Part shown: one piece after another, positions 35,136 through 45,589 of the stretch | How the letters are laid out: each line of letters opens with the position of its first letter | How positions within the stretch are numbered: position 1 is the stretch's first letter | Assembly: GCF_015240065.1 (NCBI RefSeq) | Contig: NZ_CP060506.1 | Location: forward strand, 1,240,001-1,304,000 | Length of the DNA: 64,000 nt | Source of the DNA: Nanchangia anserum | GTDB lineage: Bacteria > Actinomycetota > Actinomycetes > Actinomycetales > Actinomycetaceae | Direction of reading: 5' to 3' | Translations under genes and position numbers: made by a program | The notes under the pieces: generated by a model | Told to the model about the DNA's origin: nothing | Database searches by the model: none | The model's input: only the letters and a program-made list of their open reading frames with translations

Positions 35136-36364
35136 TAGGAGAACTCGCCCTCGAGGGCGGCGCGCTCGAGGACGGCCATCGCCTGCGCGTCGACCTCGCG
35201 GGTGTCCAGCCAGCCCTCGGGGAGCTTGGGTCGCCTGGAGTGTCCCGTGCGCCCGTGCAGTCCCTCGGCCGCGGCCGGGTAGGGCTGAGCCGGCTCGATC
35301 TCGCCGAGGATGTCGTCGAGTTCGGCCAGCGATCCCACCCGGGCGAGTCGTCGCTTAACGTCGCCGCCGACCCGGAAGCCGCGCAGGTACCAGCCCAGGT
35401 GCTTGCGCAGGTCGCGCATGGCGTGGCCCTCGTCGCCACCCCACTGCGCAAGGTCGCGGGCATGGGTGCGGATCATGTCGATGACCTCGTCCGAGCTGGG
35501 ACGAGACCGGCGAGGGGACCCCGCGAGCGCGTGGGCGATGTCGGCGAAGATCCATGGCCGGCCCTGTGCTCCGCGCCCGACCTCGACGCCGGCACACCCC
35601 GTCTCGTCGCGCATCGCCAGGGCGTCCTCGGCCGACCCGATGTCGCCGTTGCCAAGGACGGGGATGTCGAGGACCTCGACGAGGGCGCCGATGTGGTCCC
35701 AGTGCGCGGATCCCGAGTAGTACTCGGCGGTCGTGCGCGCGTGCAGGCACACGGCGGCGGCTCCGGCGTCTTGGGCGGCCAGGCCCGCGTCGATGTCGAC
35801 GCGGTGGTCGTCGTCAATGCCCGAGCGGATTTTCACGCTCACCGGCGCGATGAAGCCGAGGCCGGCCTGTTCGGAGCCCGCACGAGCGCCGGCGATGACG
35901 GCCTCGATGATGGCGACAAAGCGGCTCGTCTTCCACGGCAGGGCCGATCCCCCGCCCTTGCGGGTGATCTTGGGGACCGGGCAGCCGAAGTTGATATCGA
36001 CGTGGTGGGCCAGCCCCCGCGACACGAGCAGCCGCGCGGCTTCCCCCATCGTCGCCGGGTCGACGCCGTGGAGCTGAACCGATCGCGGCGTCTCATCGGG
36101 GTCGGCGGCGACGAGACGCCACGTCGATTCCCGGTCCTCGACGAGGGCGCGGGCGGTGATCATCTCGCACACGTACAGCCCGGCCGGCGCCCACGTCGGG
36201 CTGGCGTGAGTGTCGCGGCCAAGTTCGGCGAGCGCACGCAGGGCGTGGCTGCGGCAGGCACGGCGAAACGGCGCGTTGGTGACCGCCGCCATGGGGGCGA
36301 GCACCATCGGCGTGCCCAGGCCGATCGGCCCCAGGCGCATGGCTGGCTCAGCGGCGCTCGCCAA
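35132..36364 (-). CDS. dusB: tRNA-dihydrouridine synthase (DusB-like)
   Basis: FMN enzyme that reduces uridines in tRNA D-loops. The 410-residue TIM-barrel protein has VLAPMAAVTNAPFRRACR at the N-terminus, the catalytic cysteine in INFGCPVPKITRKGGG, KIRSGIDDD, and the phosphate-binding GNGDIGSAEDA and GRGAQGRPWIF segments. The best start is TTG at 36364, 6 bases after GGGAGG and overlapping the yibE/F-like gene; an ATG at 36340 has no ribosome site. It is longer than E. coli DusB by a C-terminal part with conserved basic residues. Its stop overlaps that of the AraC gene. Confidence 0.93.
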   Translation of the reverse strand: MASAAEPAMRLGPIGLGTPMVLAPMAAVTNAPFRRACRSHALRALAELGRDTHASPTWAPAGLYVCEMITARALVEDRESTWRLVAADPDETPRSVQLHGVDPATMGEAARLLVSRGLAHHVDINFGCPVPKITRKGGGSALPWKTSRFVAIIEAVIAGARAGSEQAGLGFIAPVSVKIRSGIDDDHRVDIDAGLAAQDAGAAAVCLHARTTAEYYSGSAHWDHIGALVEVLDIPVLGNGDIGSAEDALAMRDETGCAGVEVGRGAQGRPWIFADIAHALAGSPRRSRPSSDEVIDMIRTHARDLAQWGGDEGHAMRDLRKHLGWYLRGFRVGGDVKRRLARVGSLAELDDILGEIEPAQPYPAAAEGLHGRTGHSRRPKLPEGWLDTREVDAQAMAVLERAALEGEFSY

Positions 36365-37625
36365 GCTCGACCTCCCACATGTTCTCGCGCGACTCCAGCG
36401 GCGCCGAGGGCGCGTGCGCGCGCTTACCGGCGTCGCCGCCGACAGCGCTGGCCAGTAGAGTGCCCAGTCCCGTTGTCAACGGGATGGCAAGGATGAGGCC
36501 GATCGAAGCGACGAGGGTGCGCACGACCTCCTCGGCGATGTCGCCGGCGACCAGCAAAGAGCCGATGGGGCGGTCGACCATCATCGCGAGGATGAGGGTC
36601 GGCAACGCCGTGCCGGCGTAGGCAAAGGCCAGCGTGTACACGGTCGAGGCGATGTGGTCCGACCCGATCCGCATCGCCCGCGAGAACAGCCGCCACCGCC
36701 CCATGTGGGGATTGGCGGCCTGGAGCTCCCACACGGCCGAGACCTGGGTGATCGTCACGTCGTTGAGAGCGCCCAGCGCGGCGATGACGATTCCGCACGT
36801 GAGCAGGGACGACAGCGACATCTTGGGGAAGTATGTGAACAGCGTCAGGGCGTCCTCGCTGGTGGCCCCCTACAGGGTGGCCGCGCGCACGCCCCACAGG
36901 GCCAGCAGAATCGTCACGCCGAGGCCGACGAATGTGCCCAGCAGGGCCATCGTCGTGCGGATCGTCACCCCGTGGGCGAGGTAGACGGAGACGAACAGCA
37001 TCGCCGCGGCCCCGACGATCGTCACGGCCAGCGGCGAGGAACCCGCCATGAGCGCGGGAACAACGAAGCCGATGAGGACGAGGCTCGACGCCAGCAGGCC
37101 GACCAGGGCGGCGAAGCCGCGCTTGCCCGCGACGGCGACGACGAGGACGACGTAGACGGCCGCCAGCAGCCACATCGGCAGGCTGCGTTCGATGTCCCAG
37201 AACAGGTAGGGCGTGCCCTGCATGACCTGGTTGGGGTTGTAGAGCACCTTGATGACCGTGCCGACGTGGATGTCGTTGGTGTATTCCGGCGGCACGTGGA
37301 CGGGCACCGTCATTCCCGCGCCCTGGCCGTTGAGCACGGTCGCGCACACCGCCGACTGCAACAGGCTGCCGCTCTCGTCCGTCTCGACGCCCTCAAGCTG
37401 GCACTGCGAGAGCGGCTTGTCGACGACGCGCACGCTCGCGGATTCCATCCCCTGGGCGATCTCGGGCAGCGAGCCGATCCGCGTCGCGTGGCCGGGATGG
37501 AGGATGACGAGGCCAACAATCGTCGCGATGAGCAGCGGCGCGACGATCGCGGCGAGGACGATCCGCGCCCGGCGTCGTGCGCGGGGCGCGAGATCGCTCC
37601 TCGTCTCGCCGGCGTGAACGTGCAT
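36348..37625 (-). pseudogene. YibE/F-like membrane protein with in-frame TAG
   Basis: Membrane protein of about 425 codons in one frame, interrupted by TAG at 36870-36872 (codon 252). The upstream part has an N-terminal membrane segment, an extracytoplasmic domain of about 120 residues and several membrane helices. The downstream part, still in the same frame, continues with GATSEDALTLFTYFPKM and then the family hallmark LGALNDVTITQVSAVWEL. A TCG-to-TAG or CAG-to-TAG change would explain the stop. No stretch is lost, so it is a fresh mutation, an error or readthrough. YibE/F proteins are of unknown function; a transport role has been suggested. The gene starts 3 bases after glyQS. Confidence 0.82.
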
Positions 37626-37628
37626 CGA

Positions 37629-39017
37629 TTACGCGCCGATGAGCTTGGCGGCCAGGTAGGACTCGAGCTCGGCGAGCTTGACGCGCTCCTGGGCCATCGT
37701 GTCGCGATCGCGCACCGTCACCGCGTCATCGTTCACCGAATCGAAGTCGTAGGTCACGCACAGCGGGGTACCAATCTCGTCCTGGCGGCGGTAGCGGCGT
37801 CCGACGGCACCGGCCTGGTCGTAGTCGACGTTCCAGTGCTTGCGCAGGCTCGCGGCCAGCTCAGAGGCCGGGCCCGTGAGCTCGTCCTTGCGCGACAGCG
37901 GCAACACGGCGACCTTGACGGGCGACAGACGCGGATCGAGCTTGAGGACGGTGCGCTTGTCGACCCCGCCCTTGGTGTTCGGGGCCTCGTCCTCGCAGTA
38001 GGCGTCGACGAGAAAGGCCATGAGGGAACGCGTGAGGCCCGCGGACGGCTCGATGACGTAGGGCACCCAGCGCTCGCCGCTAGCCTGATCGAAGTAGTCG
38101 AGGTGCTGGCCCGAGGCCTCCATGTGCACGCCGAGGTCGTAGTCGGTGCGGTTGGCGATGCCTTCGAGCTCGCCCCACTGGGAGCCGGCGAAGCCGAACG
38201 TGTACTCGATATCGACCGTGCGCTTGGAGTAGTGCGAGAGCTTCTCCTGCGGGTGCTCGTACAGGCGCAGGTGATCGCGCTCGATGCCGAGGTCGGTGTA
38301 CCAGGCCAGGCGCTCGTCGATCCAGTACTGGTGCCACTCCTCGTCGGTGCCGGGGGCGACGAAGAACTCCAGCTCCATCTGCTCGAACTCGCGGGTGCGG
38401 AAGATGAAGTTGCCCGGGGTGATCTCGTTGCGGAACGACTTGCCGATCTGGCCGATGCCGAACGGCGGCTTCATGCGCGCGCTCGTCATGACGTTGGCGA
38501 AGTTGACGAAGATTCCCTGCGCGGTCTCGGGGCGCAGATAGTGCAGTCCCGATTCGTCGTCGACCGGCCCGAGGAACGTCTTGAGCAGGCCCGAGAACGC
38601 CTTCGGCTCGGTCCACGCCCCCGGCTGGCCGGTGTCGGGATCGTTGATGTCGGCCATGCCGTTGACGGGCGGGTGGCCGTGCTTGGCCTCGTAGGCCTCC
38701 ATGAGCTCGTCGGCGCGGTAGCGCTTGTGCGTGTGCAGGGACTCCACCAGCGGATCGGTGAAGGCCTTGACGTGGCCGGAGGCTTCCCACACCTTCGGCG
38801 GCAGGATGACCGAGGAGTCGAGGCCGACGACGTCGGCGCGCTGGCGCACGACGCGGTTCCACCACTGGCGCTTGATGTTCTCCTTCAGCTCCACGCCCAG
38901 GGGGCCGTAGTCCCACGCGGAACGGGTGCCGCCGTAGATCTCGCCGCACGGGTAGACGAAACCGCGCCGCTTCGCGAGGTTGATGACGGCATCGAGGCGG
39001 GAAGGTGCAGGTGCCAC
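37629..39017 (-). CDS. glyQS: Glycyl-tRNA synthetase
   Basis: Class II aminoacyl-tRNA synthetase of the single-chain (alpha2) type, 462 residues, which charges tRNA-Gly. Motif 2 region [26 protein letters not shown] and motif 3 region [18 protein letters not shown] are clear, and the C-terminal anticodon-binding domain follows ([16 protein letters not shown]). The GTG at 39017 ([20 protein letters not shown]) is preceded by AAGGAG about 11 bases upstream; an in-frame GTG at 39050 is less likely. A TACACT -10-like box lies at 39073-39078 on the minus strand. It leads a glyQS-yibE/F-dus transcript. Confidence 0.95.
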   Translation of the reverse strand: MAPAPSRLDAVINLAKRRGFVYPCGEIYGGTRSAWDYGPLGVELKENIKRQWWNRVVRQRADVVGLDSSVILPPKVWEASGHVKAFTDPLVESLHTHKRYRADELMEAYEAKHGHPPVNGMADINDPDTGQPGAWTEPKAFSGLLKTFLGPVDDESGLHYLRPETAQGIFVNFANVMTSARMKPPFGIGQIGKSFRNEITPGNFIFRTREFEQMELEFFVAPGTDEEWHQYWIDERLAWYTDLGIERDHLRLYEHPQEKLSHYSKRTVDIEYTFGFAGSQWGELEGIANRTDYDLGVHMEASGQHLDYFDQASGERWVPYVIEPSAGLTRSLMAFLVDAYCEDEAPNTKGGVDKRTVLKLDPRLSPVKVAVLPLSRKDELTGPASELAASLRKHWNVDYDQAGAVGRRYRRQDEIGTPLCVTYDFDSVNDDAVTVRDRDTMAQERVKLAELESYLAAKLIGA

Positions 39018-39132
39018 TGTCGATCGATCTCCTTGAGAAAAGCTGGCCACGCCTGGCTGGCGGGTCGCCCTCAGTGTAGCGGCTCAAGCCCCGGGCACTG
39101 AGCGGGGCCCGCACACGAGTGCCTCGCTTGCC

Positions 39133-39161
39133 TTGGCGGCCTTATTAGGAATGGTTATAGT
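39133..39161 (+). promoter_or_regulatory. Promoter of the zinc importer operon
   Basis: TTGGCG (39133-39138) and TATAGT (39156-39161) are spaced by 17 bases. The -10 ends 7 bases before the ATG at 39169, and no ribosome site is present, so the transcript should be leaderless. The -10 region (TTAGGAATGGTTATAG) is AT-rich and would be the natural place for a Zur operator, but I see no clean palindrome. Confidence 0.6.
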
Positions 39162-39168
39162 ACGCCTT

Positions 39169-40194
39169 ATGAAGTTCCGTTATTGCGCTTTTCCCGCCGC
39201 GCTCGCCACGGCGGCGCTCGCTCTCGTCGGCTGCTCGCAGGGCGCCGACTCCACCGCGAAGTCGACCTCGTCGGCGTCGTCCGGCGAGGTCTCCGTCGTC
39301 GCCTCCTTCTACCCTCTCGCCTATCTGGCCGAGCAGATCGGCGGCGACCACGTGTCGATCACCAACCTCACCCCCTCGGGCGAGGCTCACGACGCCGAGC
39401 TGTCGGCCTCCCAGGTCGACGACGTCGCCAACGCTGACGTCGTCATCTACGAGAAGGAGTTCCAACCCAGCGTGGACGAGGCCATTGAGCAGGCGAAACC
39501 CGCGCGCGTCGTCGACGTCGCCGACCACGTCGACCTCGTTCCCATCGAGCAGCACGAGTCCGGTGTCGATGAGGCCGACGGCGACGCCGATGAGCACGAC
39601 GAGGCGGACCACGACCACGCCGATCACGATCACGGTGACCACGATCACGCGGGACATCACCACCACGGGTCGAAGGATCCCCACTTCTGGCTGGATCCCC
39701 ACCTCTACGCCGACGCGATCGACCCCATCGTCGAGTCGCTCTCGCAGGCCGACAAGGCTCACGCCGCCGACTACAAGGCCAACGGCGAGAAGCTGCGCGA
39801 ATCGCTGACGAAGCTCGACGACAAGTACGCGAAGACCCTGACCAACTGCCAGACCCCGACGATCGTCGTCGCCCACGAGGCCTACGGCTACATGGCCGAT
39901 CAGTATCACTTCACCCAGGTCGGCGTCTCGGGGATCAACCCCGAGCAGGAGACCTCGGCGAAGCGCCTCGAGGCCGTGGCAAAGGTCGCTCAGGACAACC
40001 ACGTCTCGGTCCTGTTCTCGGAATCGGCCCTCAACGCCAAGGACTCGCAGACGCTGGCGAAGCAGCTGGGGATCACGACGAAGGTTCTCGATCCGCTCGA
40101 GACGCAGACGGATTCGTCGAAGGACTACATTGCCGTTATGGAATCCAACCTCGCGAGCCTGTCTGAGGCCATGCAGTGCCAGCCGGCGAAGTGA
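39169..40194 (+). CDS. znuA: Zinc-binding lipoprotein of ABC importer (ZnuA-like, cluster 9)
   Basis: Metal-binding receptor of a zinc importer, 341 residues. The N-terminus MKFRYCAFPAALATAALALVGC is a lipoprotein signal with lipobox LVGC. The cluster-9 metal site is visible: the histidine in PSGEAHDAELSASQ, the histidine in DPHFWLDPHLY and later HEAYGY. Between the domains lies an acidic His-rich loop (about residues 145-172, DHDHADHDHGDHDHAGHHHH), the feature that marks zinc rather than manganese receptors. The ATG is set by the leaderless promoter. Its stop overlaps the GTG of the ATPase gene. Confidence 0.92.
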   Translation: MKFRYCAFPAALATAALALVGCSQGADSTAKSTSSASSGEVSVVASFYPLAYLAEQIGGDHVSITNLTPSGEAHDAELSASQVDDVANADVVIYEKEFQPSVDEAIEQAKPARVVDVADHVDLVPIEQHESGVDEADGDADEHDEADHDHADHDHGDHDHAGHHHHGSKDPHFWLDPHLYADAIDPIVESLSQADKAHAADYKANGEKLRESLTKLDDKYAKTLTNCQTPTIVVAHEAYGYMADQYHFTQVGVSGINPEQETSAKRLEAVAKVAQDNHVSVLFSESALNAKDSQTLAKQLGITTKVLDPLETQTDSSKDYIAVMESNLASLSEAMQCQPAK

Positions 40195-40961
40195 CGCCTG
40201 CCCTGGAGGTCGACGACCTCCACGTCACCCTCGGCTCGACCGCCATCTTGCACGGCGTGAGCCTGTGCGTTGACCACGGCGACACCGTCGCGCTCATGGG
40301 CGCCAACGGATCGGGGAAGTCGACGCTCGTCAAGGCGCTCGTCGGCATCAACCCGATCGAGTCGGGGCGGGTATCCTTCTTCGGCACGGATACGTCTGCT
40401 CGCGGCGCGCGCCGGGTCCTGCGCCGCATCGGCTACGTCCCCCAACGCATTCACGCGGGCGGGGGCGTGCCGTCGACGGCGATCGAGGTCGTGCGCGCGG
40501 GCCTGCTCGGCCCCGGCCGCCTGTTCGCGCGCACCAGCGACACCGCGAAGGCGCGCCGGGCGCTGGCCCGCGTCGGCCTGGAGAAGCGCGAAAACGATAC
40601 CGTTCACACGTTTTCCGGCGGCCAGGCCCAACGCCTCCTCATCGCCCGCGCGCTCGTGCGCGAGCCCGAGATGCTCATTCTCGACGAGCCGCTGGCGGGC
40701 ATCGATTCGTCCTCGAAAGATTCCCTCGCCCACACGATCGCGCAGATGAAGGCCGAGGGGGTGACGAGCCTCATCGTCCTCCACGAGACCGGTGCCCTGG
40801 ACGATCTGCTCGACTACGCGATCACCCTCGACGGAGGCCGCGTCGTCTCGGTCGGGCCGCCGCACCCGCCCGAGCCCGGCCACGACCATCCCGATCACGA
40901 CCACGTGCACCCGCACGCGAGCGCGACCGCACACCCGCGCACCCCCGACCTCAAGGACTAG
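40191..40961 (+). CDS. znuC: Zinc ABC importer ATPase (ZnuC-like) with His-rich tail
   Basis: ATP-binding subunit of 256 residues. Walker A GANGSGKST, signature FSGGQAQRLLIARAL and Walker B MLILDEP are intact. The C-terminal 30 residues are unusual: GHDHPDHDHVHPHAS, rich in His and Asp, after the normal end of the ATPase. The GTG at 40191 overlaps the receptor stop (GTGA). The permease gene starts 1 base after its stop. The His tail could bind zinc on the cytoplasmic side; that is inference. Confidence 0.92.
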   Translation: MTPALEVDDLHVTLGSTAILHGVSLCVDHGDTVALMGANGSGKSTLVKALVGINPIESGRVSFFGTDTSARGARRVLRRIGYVPQRIHAGGGVPSTAIEVVRAGLLGPGRLFARTSDTAKARRALARVGLEKRENDTVHTFSGGQAQRLLIARALVREPEMLILDEPLAGIDSSSKDSLAHTIAQMKAEGVTSLIVLHETGALDDLLDYAITLDGGRVVSVGPPHPPEPGHDHPDHDHVHPHASATAHPRTPDLKD

Positions 40962-40962
40962 T

Positions 40963-41844
40963 GTGACCGCCCTTTCCCCCCTGTTCGACCCCCAGCTGTG
41001 GGAGCGCATGCTCACCTCGCCGTTCATGGCGCGCTCGGTCATCGTCGCCGTCCTCGTCGGGGTGAGCGCCCCGATCATCGGCACCTACCTCGTGCAACGC
41101 CGCCTGTCGCTGCTCGGCGACGGGATCGGGCACGTGTCGCTGACCGGCGTCGCCCTGGGGTGGCTCATCGGCAGCTGGCTGGGCACCGCCGATCCCGGGG
41201 CGCTGGCCATCCCTGGAGCCATGGTGACCGCGGTGGCCGGGTCCATCATCATCGAGGTCGTGCGCCGGCGCGGCTCGGCGACGGGTGACCTCGCGCTCGC
41301 GCTGCTGTTTTACGGCGGGATCGCCGGCGGTGTCCTCCTCATGGGGCTCGCCGGCGGGTCGACGGGGAACCTCAATTCCTATCTGTTCGGCTCCATCGCC
41401 TCGGTGTCGTGGACGGACGTGTGGTGGACGATCGCGCTGGCCGTCGTCTTGTTGGGGGTCGGCATCGGCCTGCGACCGGCACTGTTTTCGCTCACCCATG
41501 ACGAGGAATTCGCCACCGCCCAGGGGCTGCCCGTCGTGGCATTGACGATGCTCGTCGCCATCACGTCGGCGCTGACGGTGGCCACCGCGATGCGCGTTGT
41601 CGGGGTCCTCCTCGTCTCGGCGCTGATGATCGTCCCCGTCGCCGTCGCGCAGCTGTTCATGCCGTCGTTCCGCTCGACGATGCGCCTGGCCCAGGGCCTC
41701 GGGCTCGTCGTGTGCGTCCTCGGCCTCGTCCTGTCCTACATCTACCCCCTGTCCTCGGGCGCAACGATCGTCGTCATCCTCATCGTCATCTACTTCGTGG
41801 CCGCCGGGATTCAGCCCTCTTTCGCGCGTCTTCGTCGCCGCTAA
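40963..41844 (+). CDS. znuB: Zinc ABC importer permease (ZnuB-like)
   Basis: Membrane subunit of 293 residues, ABC-3 family, with 8-9 hydrophobic segments. Family features include the early PIIGTYLVQRRLSLLGDGIGHVSLTGVALG segment (ATPase contact region) and YLFGSIASVSWTDVWW. The GTG at 40963 is in frame right after the ATPase stop. The zur-like gene follows after 83 bases with its own promoter. Confidence 0.92.
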   Translation: MTALSPLFDPQLWERMLTSPFMARSVIVAVLVGVSAPIIGTYLVQRRLSLLGDGIGHVSLTGVALGWLIGSWLGTADPGALAIPGAMVTAVAGSIIIEVVRRRGSATGDLALALLFYGGIAGGVLLMGLAGGSTGNLNSYLFGSIASVSWTDVWWTIALAVVLLGVGIGLRPALFSLTHDEEFATAQGLPVVALTMLVAITSALTVATAMRVVGVLLVSALMIVPVAVAQLFMPSFRSTMRLAQGLGLVVCVLGLVLSYIYPLSSGATIVVILIVIYFVAAGIQPSFARLRRR

Positions 41845-41868
41845 TCTGCGCGCACACGCAGACAGGAA

Positions 41869-41897
41869 GCGACACGGGCGCACTCGCGTGCGATAAT
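41869..41897 (+). promoter_or_regulatory. Promoter of the zur-like gene
   Basis: GCGACA (41869-41874) and an extended -10 TGCGATAAT ending at 41897 are separated by 17 bases, 30 bases before the ATG. It suggests the regulator can be made independently of the importer operon. Confidence 0.5.
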
Positions 41898-41927
41898 TGC
41901 CGCGATCCCTGAGCAGAGAGGACCCCC

Positions 41928-42332
41928 ATGGCAGCCAGCCGGAAGACCCGGCAACGCTCGGCAGTTGAGCGCCTTCTCAACGATTCGACGGAGTTCCTCT
42001 CGGCCCAGCACATCCATCACCGCCTCATTCACGAGGGCACGTCGATCGGGCTGGCCACGGTGTACCGCAACCTCACGGCGCTGGCCGATGCCCACCTCGT
42101 CGACGTCATCCACAATCAGGACGGCGAGGCCCTCTACCGCCGCTGCCAGCACCAGGAGTCCCCGCACTACCACCTCATCTGCCGCTCGTGCGGAATGACG
42201 CGTGACGTCGCCGATGAGGCGGTCGAGACTCAGCTGGAGCGGCTGTTTGCCGAACACGGATTCGCCGAGGCCGAGCACTCAGCCGACCTGTTCGGCCTGT
42301 GCACCTCCTGCGCCGACTCCGACGACAGCTAG
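41928..42332 (+). CDS. zur: Fur-family zinc uptake regulator (Zur-like)
   Basis: DNA-binding metal sensor of 134 residues. The N-terminal winged helix ([36 protein letters not shown]) is followed by the dimerisation domain with YHLICRSCG and LCTSCAD, the two CxxC pairs of a structural zinc. The [10 protein letters not shown] region also holds a sensing-site histidine. It directly follows the zinc importer genes, so Zur is preferred over Fur. An AGAGAGGAC ribosome site precedes the ATG. Its stop codon shares CTAG with the convergent uppS stop. Confidence 0.9.
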   Translation: MAASRKTRQRSAVERLLNDSTEFLSAQHIHHRLIHEGTSIGLATVYRNLTALADAHLVDVIHNQDGEALYRRCQHQESPHYHLICRSCGMTRDVADEAVETQLERLFAEHGFAEAEHSADLFGLCTSCADSDDS

Positions 42333-43117
42333 GCGCCCTGCTGTCCCTCCACTGCGTCGACGGCCCCGCCGAACCGGCGCTGGCGTGACCCGTAGGCGGC
42401 GATGTCGCGCCACAGACAGGCGCGGTTGTAGTCGGGCCACGGCTCGGGAGCGAAGATGAGTTCGGCGTAGGCCGCCTGCCAGGGCAGATAATTCGAGGTC
42501 CGCTGCTCGCCCGACGTGCGCACCATGAGGTCGACGTCGGGCAGGTCGGGAACGTAGAGGTGGCGCTGTAGGCTCTTCTCCCCGATCCGCTCGGGTTTGA
42601 TGGCACCGTCTGCCGCCTCGCGAGCGAGTGCGCGCGCCGCGTCGACGAGTTCGGCCCGCCCGCCGTAGTTGACGCACATGACCAGGTCGAGGGTCGTGTT
42701 TGCGCGGGTGCGTTCTTCCGCCTCGCGTAGTTCGGCGATCACCGAGCGCCACAGCCGCTGGGGACGTCCCGACCAGCGCACGCGCACGCCCCAGGCATCC
42801 AACTCGTCGCGGCGCCGGCGCAACACATCGCGCGAATACCCCATGAGGAAGCGGACCTCGGCGGGTGAGCGACGCCAGTTCTCGGTCGAAAACGCGTACA
42901 CGCTCAGCGCCGTCACACCGGCCTCGATGGCCCCGGCGATCGTGTCCATGAGGGCGACCTCGCCGGCGAGATGCCCCTCGGTGCGTGGCAGACCCCGGGC
43001 GTTCGCCCAGCGACCGTTGCCGTCCATGATGAGGGCGACGTGGGCGGGCACCTTTCCCAACGGCGGGCACGTCGAGGTGCCGGCGCCGGGGCCGGGGACG
43101 TGTCGGTGCTGATCCAT
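42329..43117 (-). CDS. uppS: Isoprenyl (undecaprenyl/decaprenyl) diphosphate synthase, cis-type
   Basis: Makes the long-chain polyprenyl diphosphate that carries cell-wall precursors. The 262-residue protein has the cis-prenyltransferase start [13 protein letters not shown] with the catalytic aspartate, then [27 protein letters not shown] and the C-terminal [27 protein letters not shown]. It starts 12 bases after the recO stop, the usual recO-uppS pairing. Chain length of the product cannot be told. Confidence 0.95.
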   Translation of the reverse strand: MDQHRHVPGPGAGTSTCPPLGKVPAHVALIMDGNGRWANARGLPRTEGHLAGEVALMDTIAGAIEAGVTALSVYAFSTENWRRSPAEVRFLMGYSRDVLRRRRDELDAWGVRVRWSGRPQRLWRSVIAELREAEERTRANTTLDLVMCVNYGGRAELVDAARALAREAADGAIKPERIGEKSLQRHLYVPDLPDVDLMVRTSGEQRTSNYLPWQAAYAELIFAPEPWPDYNRACLWRDIAAYGSRQRRFGGAVDAVEGQQGA

Positions 43118-43129
43118 GCTGCCTCCTCG

Positions 43130-43864
43130 CTACGCGCCGCGCTCCCACACGGCGACGGACTTCAGTCGTCGCTCCAACTGCCACTGCGTCCACGTCGAGG
43201 CGAGCCGGGCACATCGGGCGATGAGCGCCTCGGAGGGAGTGCCGATCCCGGCCCAATCCCCGCGGGCGAGCAGAACCAGGAGGGCCAGGACGTCCGCGCG
43301 GATGCGCTGGGCCCCCAACCCCTGACACGACTCGCACAGCGCGCCGCCGCCCGAGAGCGAAAACGCGACGAGGCCCTCGCCGCGCCCGCACGTCGCGCAG
43401 TGATCGAGGGCCGGTGCCCACCCGGCGATCGCCAGCACGCGCAGCAGGTAAGACGACAGGAGGATCCGCGGATCGCTGACGCGGCGATCGAGCGCGCCCA
43501 GGGCTCCATACAGCAGGCGATAGTGAGCCGCCGTGTCGGGATCCTCCCCCGTCAGCCGCTGCGCGGTCTCGGCCATGACCGTCCCGGCCGTGTAGGACTC
43601 GTAGTCGGCGGCCAGGCGCATCCCCAGGGGTGCGACGGTCTCAACCTGGGTCAACGTGTCGAGGCTGCGGCCGCGATGGGCCTGAAAGTCGATGACCGAC
43701 AGGGCCTCCAGGCGCGAGCCGAACCGCGACGTCGTGCGTCGCACGCCCTTGGCGACGGCGTGGACCTGGCCGTGCTCGAGGCTGAGCACGACGACGACCC
43801 GGTCGGCTTCGCCGATCGGATAGGTCCGCAAGACGACGCCGCGGTCTCGGTAGGTTCGCACCAC
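43130..43864 (-). CDS. recO: DNA repair protein RecO
   Basis: Recombination mediator that loads RecA on gapped DNA with RecF and RecR. It has the OB-fold start (YRDRGVVLRTYPIGEADRVVVVLS), a helical middle, and a zinc site CATCGRGEG...CESCQG. The start is uncertain: GTG at 43864 (VVRTYRDRG) matches family length, while an in-frame GTG at 43891 would add nine residues. Length is about 244 residues. It is coupled to uppS downstream. Confidence 0.92.
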   Translation of the reverse strand: MVRTYRDRGVVLRTYPIGEADRVVVVLSLEHGQVHAVAKGVRRTTSRFGSRLEALSVIDFQAHRGRSLDTLTQVETVAPLGMRLAADYESYTAGTVMAETAQRLTGEDPDTAAHYRLLYGALGALDRRVSDPRILLSSYLLRVLAIAGWAPALDHCATCGRGEGLVAFSLSGGGALCESCQGLGAQRIRADVLALLVLLARGDWAGIGTPSEALIARCARLASTWTQWQLERRLKSVAVWERGA

Positions 43865-43956
43865 GCCCCCATTATGTCCCGCCCCACTCACACCGGCAGG
43901 GCTGGCCGACGCGTGTCACGATGCAGTCTATTTCTCGATACCGACATATATGGGTG

Positions 43957-43962
43957 TAGCCT
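43957..43962 (+). promoter_or_regulatory. -10 box upstream of the POT transporter gene
   Basis: TAGCCT with an upstream TG (extended -10, TGTAGCCT), about 85 bases before the start of the peptide transporter gene. TCGATA 17 bases upstream is a weak -35. Confidence 0.35.
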
Positions 43963-44044
43963 GTGAGAACGTTTTACCGGCCCGGGCGTCACCGCGCCCC
44001 TACCGCTCGGCGCGATCCGCGCGCCTCAACTGATGGGATCATCC

Positions 44045-45523
<1,479 letters not shown>

Positions 45524-45536
45524 TCGACGCGCATAG

Positions 45537-45575
45537 AGCGGTGGCCCCCAGCACCTGGTGCTGGGGGCCACCGCT
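45537..45575. terminator. Strong bidirectional terminator hairpin
   Basis: AGCGGTGGCCCCCAGCAC (45537-45554) pairs perfectly over 18 bases with 45558-45575 around the 3-base loop CTG. It lies between the convergent stops of the peptide transporter and leuA. No U tract follows on either side. Confidence 0.9.
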
Positions 45576-45589
45576 GTATCTCGCCAGGT

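Noticed and set aside
36348..36821. Independent gene for the second half of the YibE/F protein
   Set aside because: The coding frame continues directly from the first half with only a TAG between them, and no ribosome site precedes the ATG at 36821.
39588..39672. Tandem DNA repeat in the zinc receptor gene
   Set aside because: The repetitive gac/cac codons encode the His/Asp metal-binding loop; copies are irregular and do not form a true tandem array.
41846..41864. Small hairpin TCTGCG/CGCAGA after the zinc permease gene
   Set aside because: Only six pairs and a short loop with no U tract; too weak to call a terminator.
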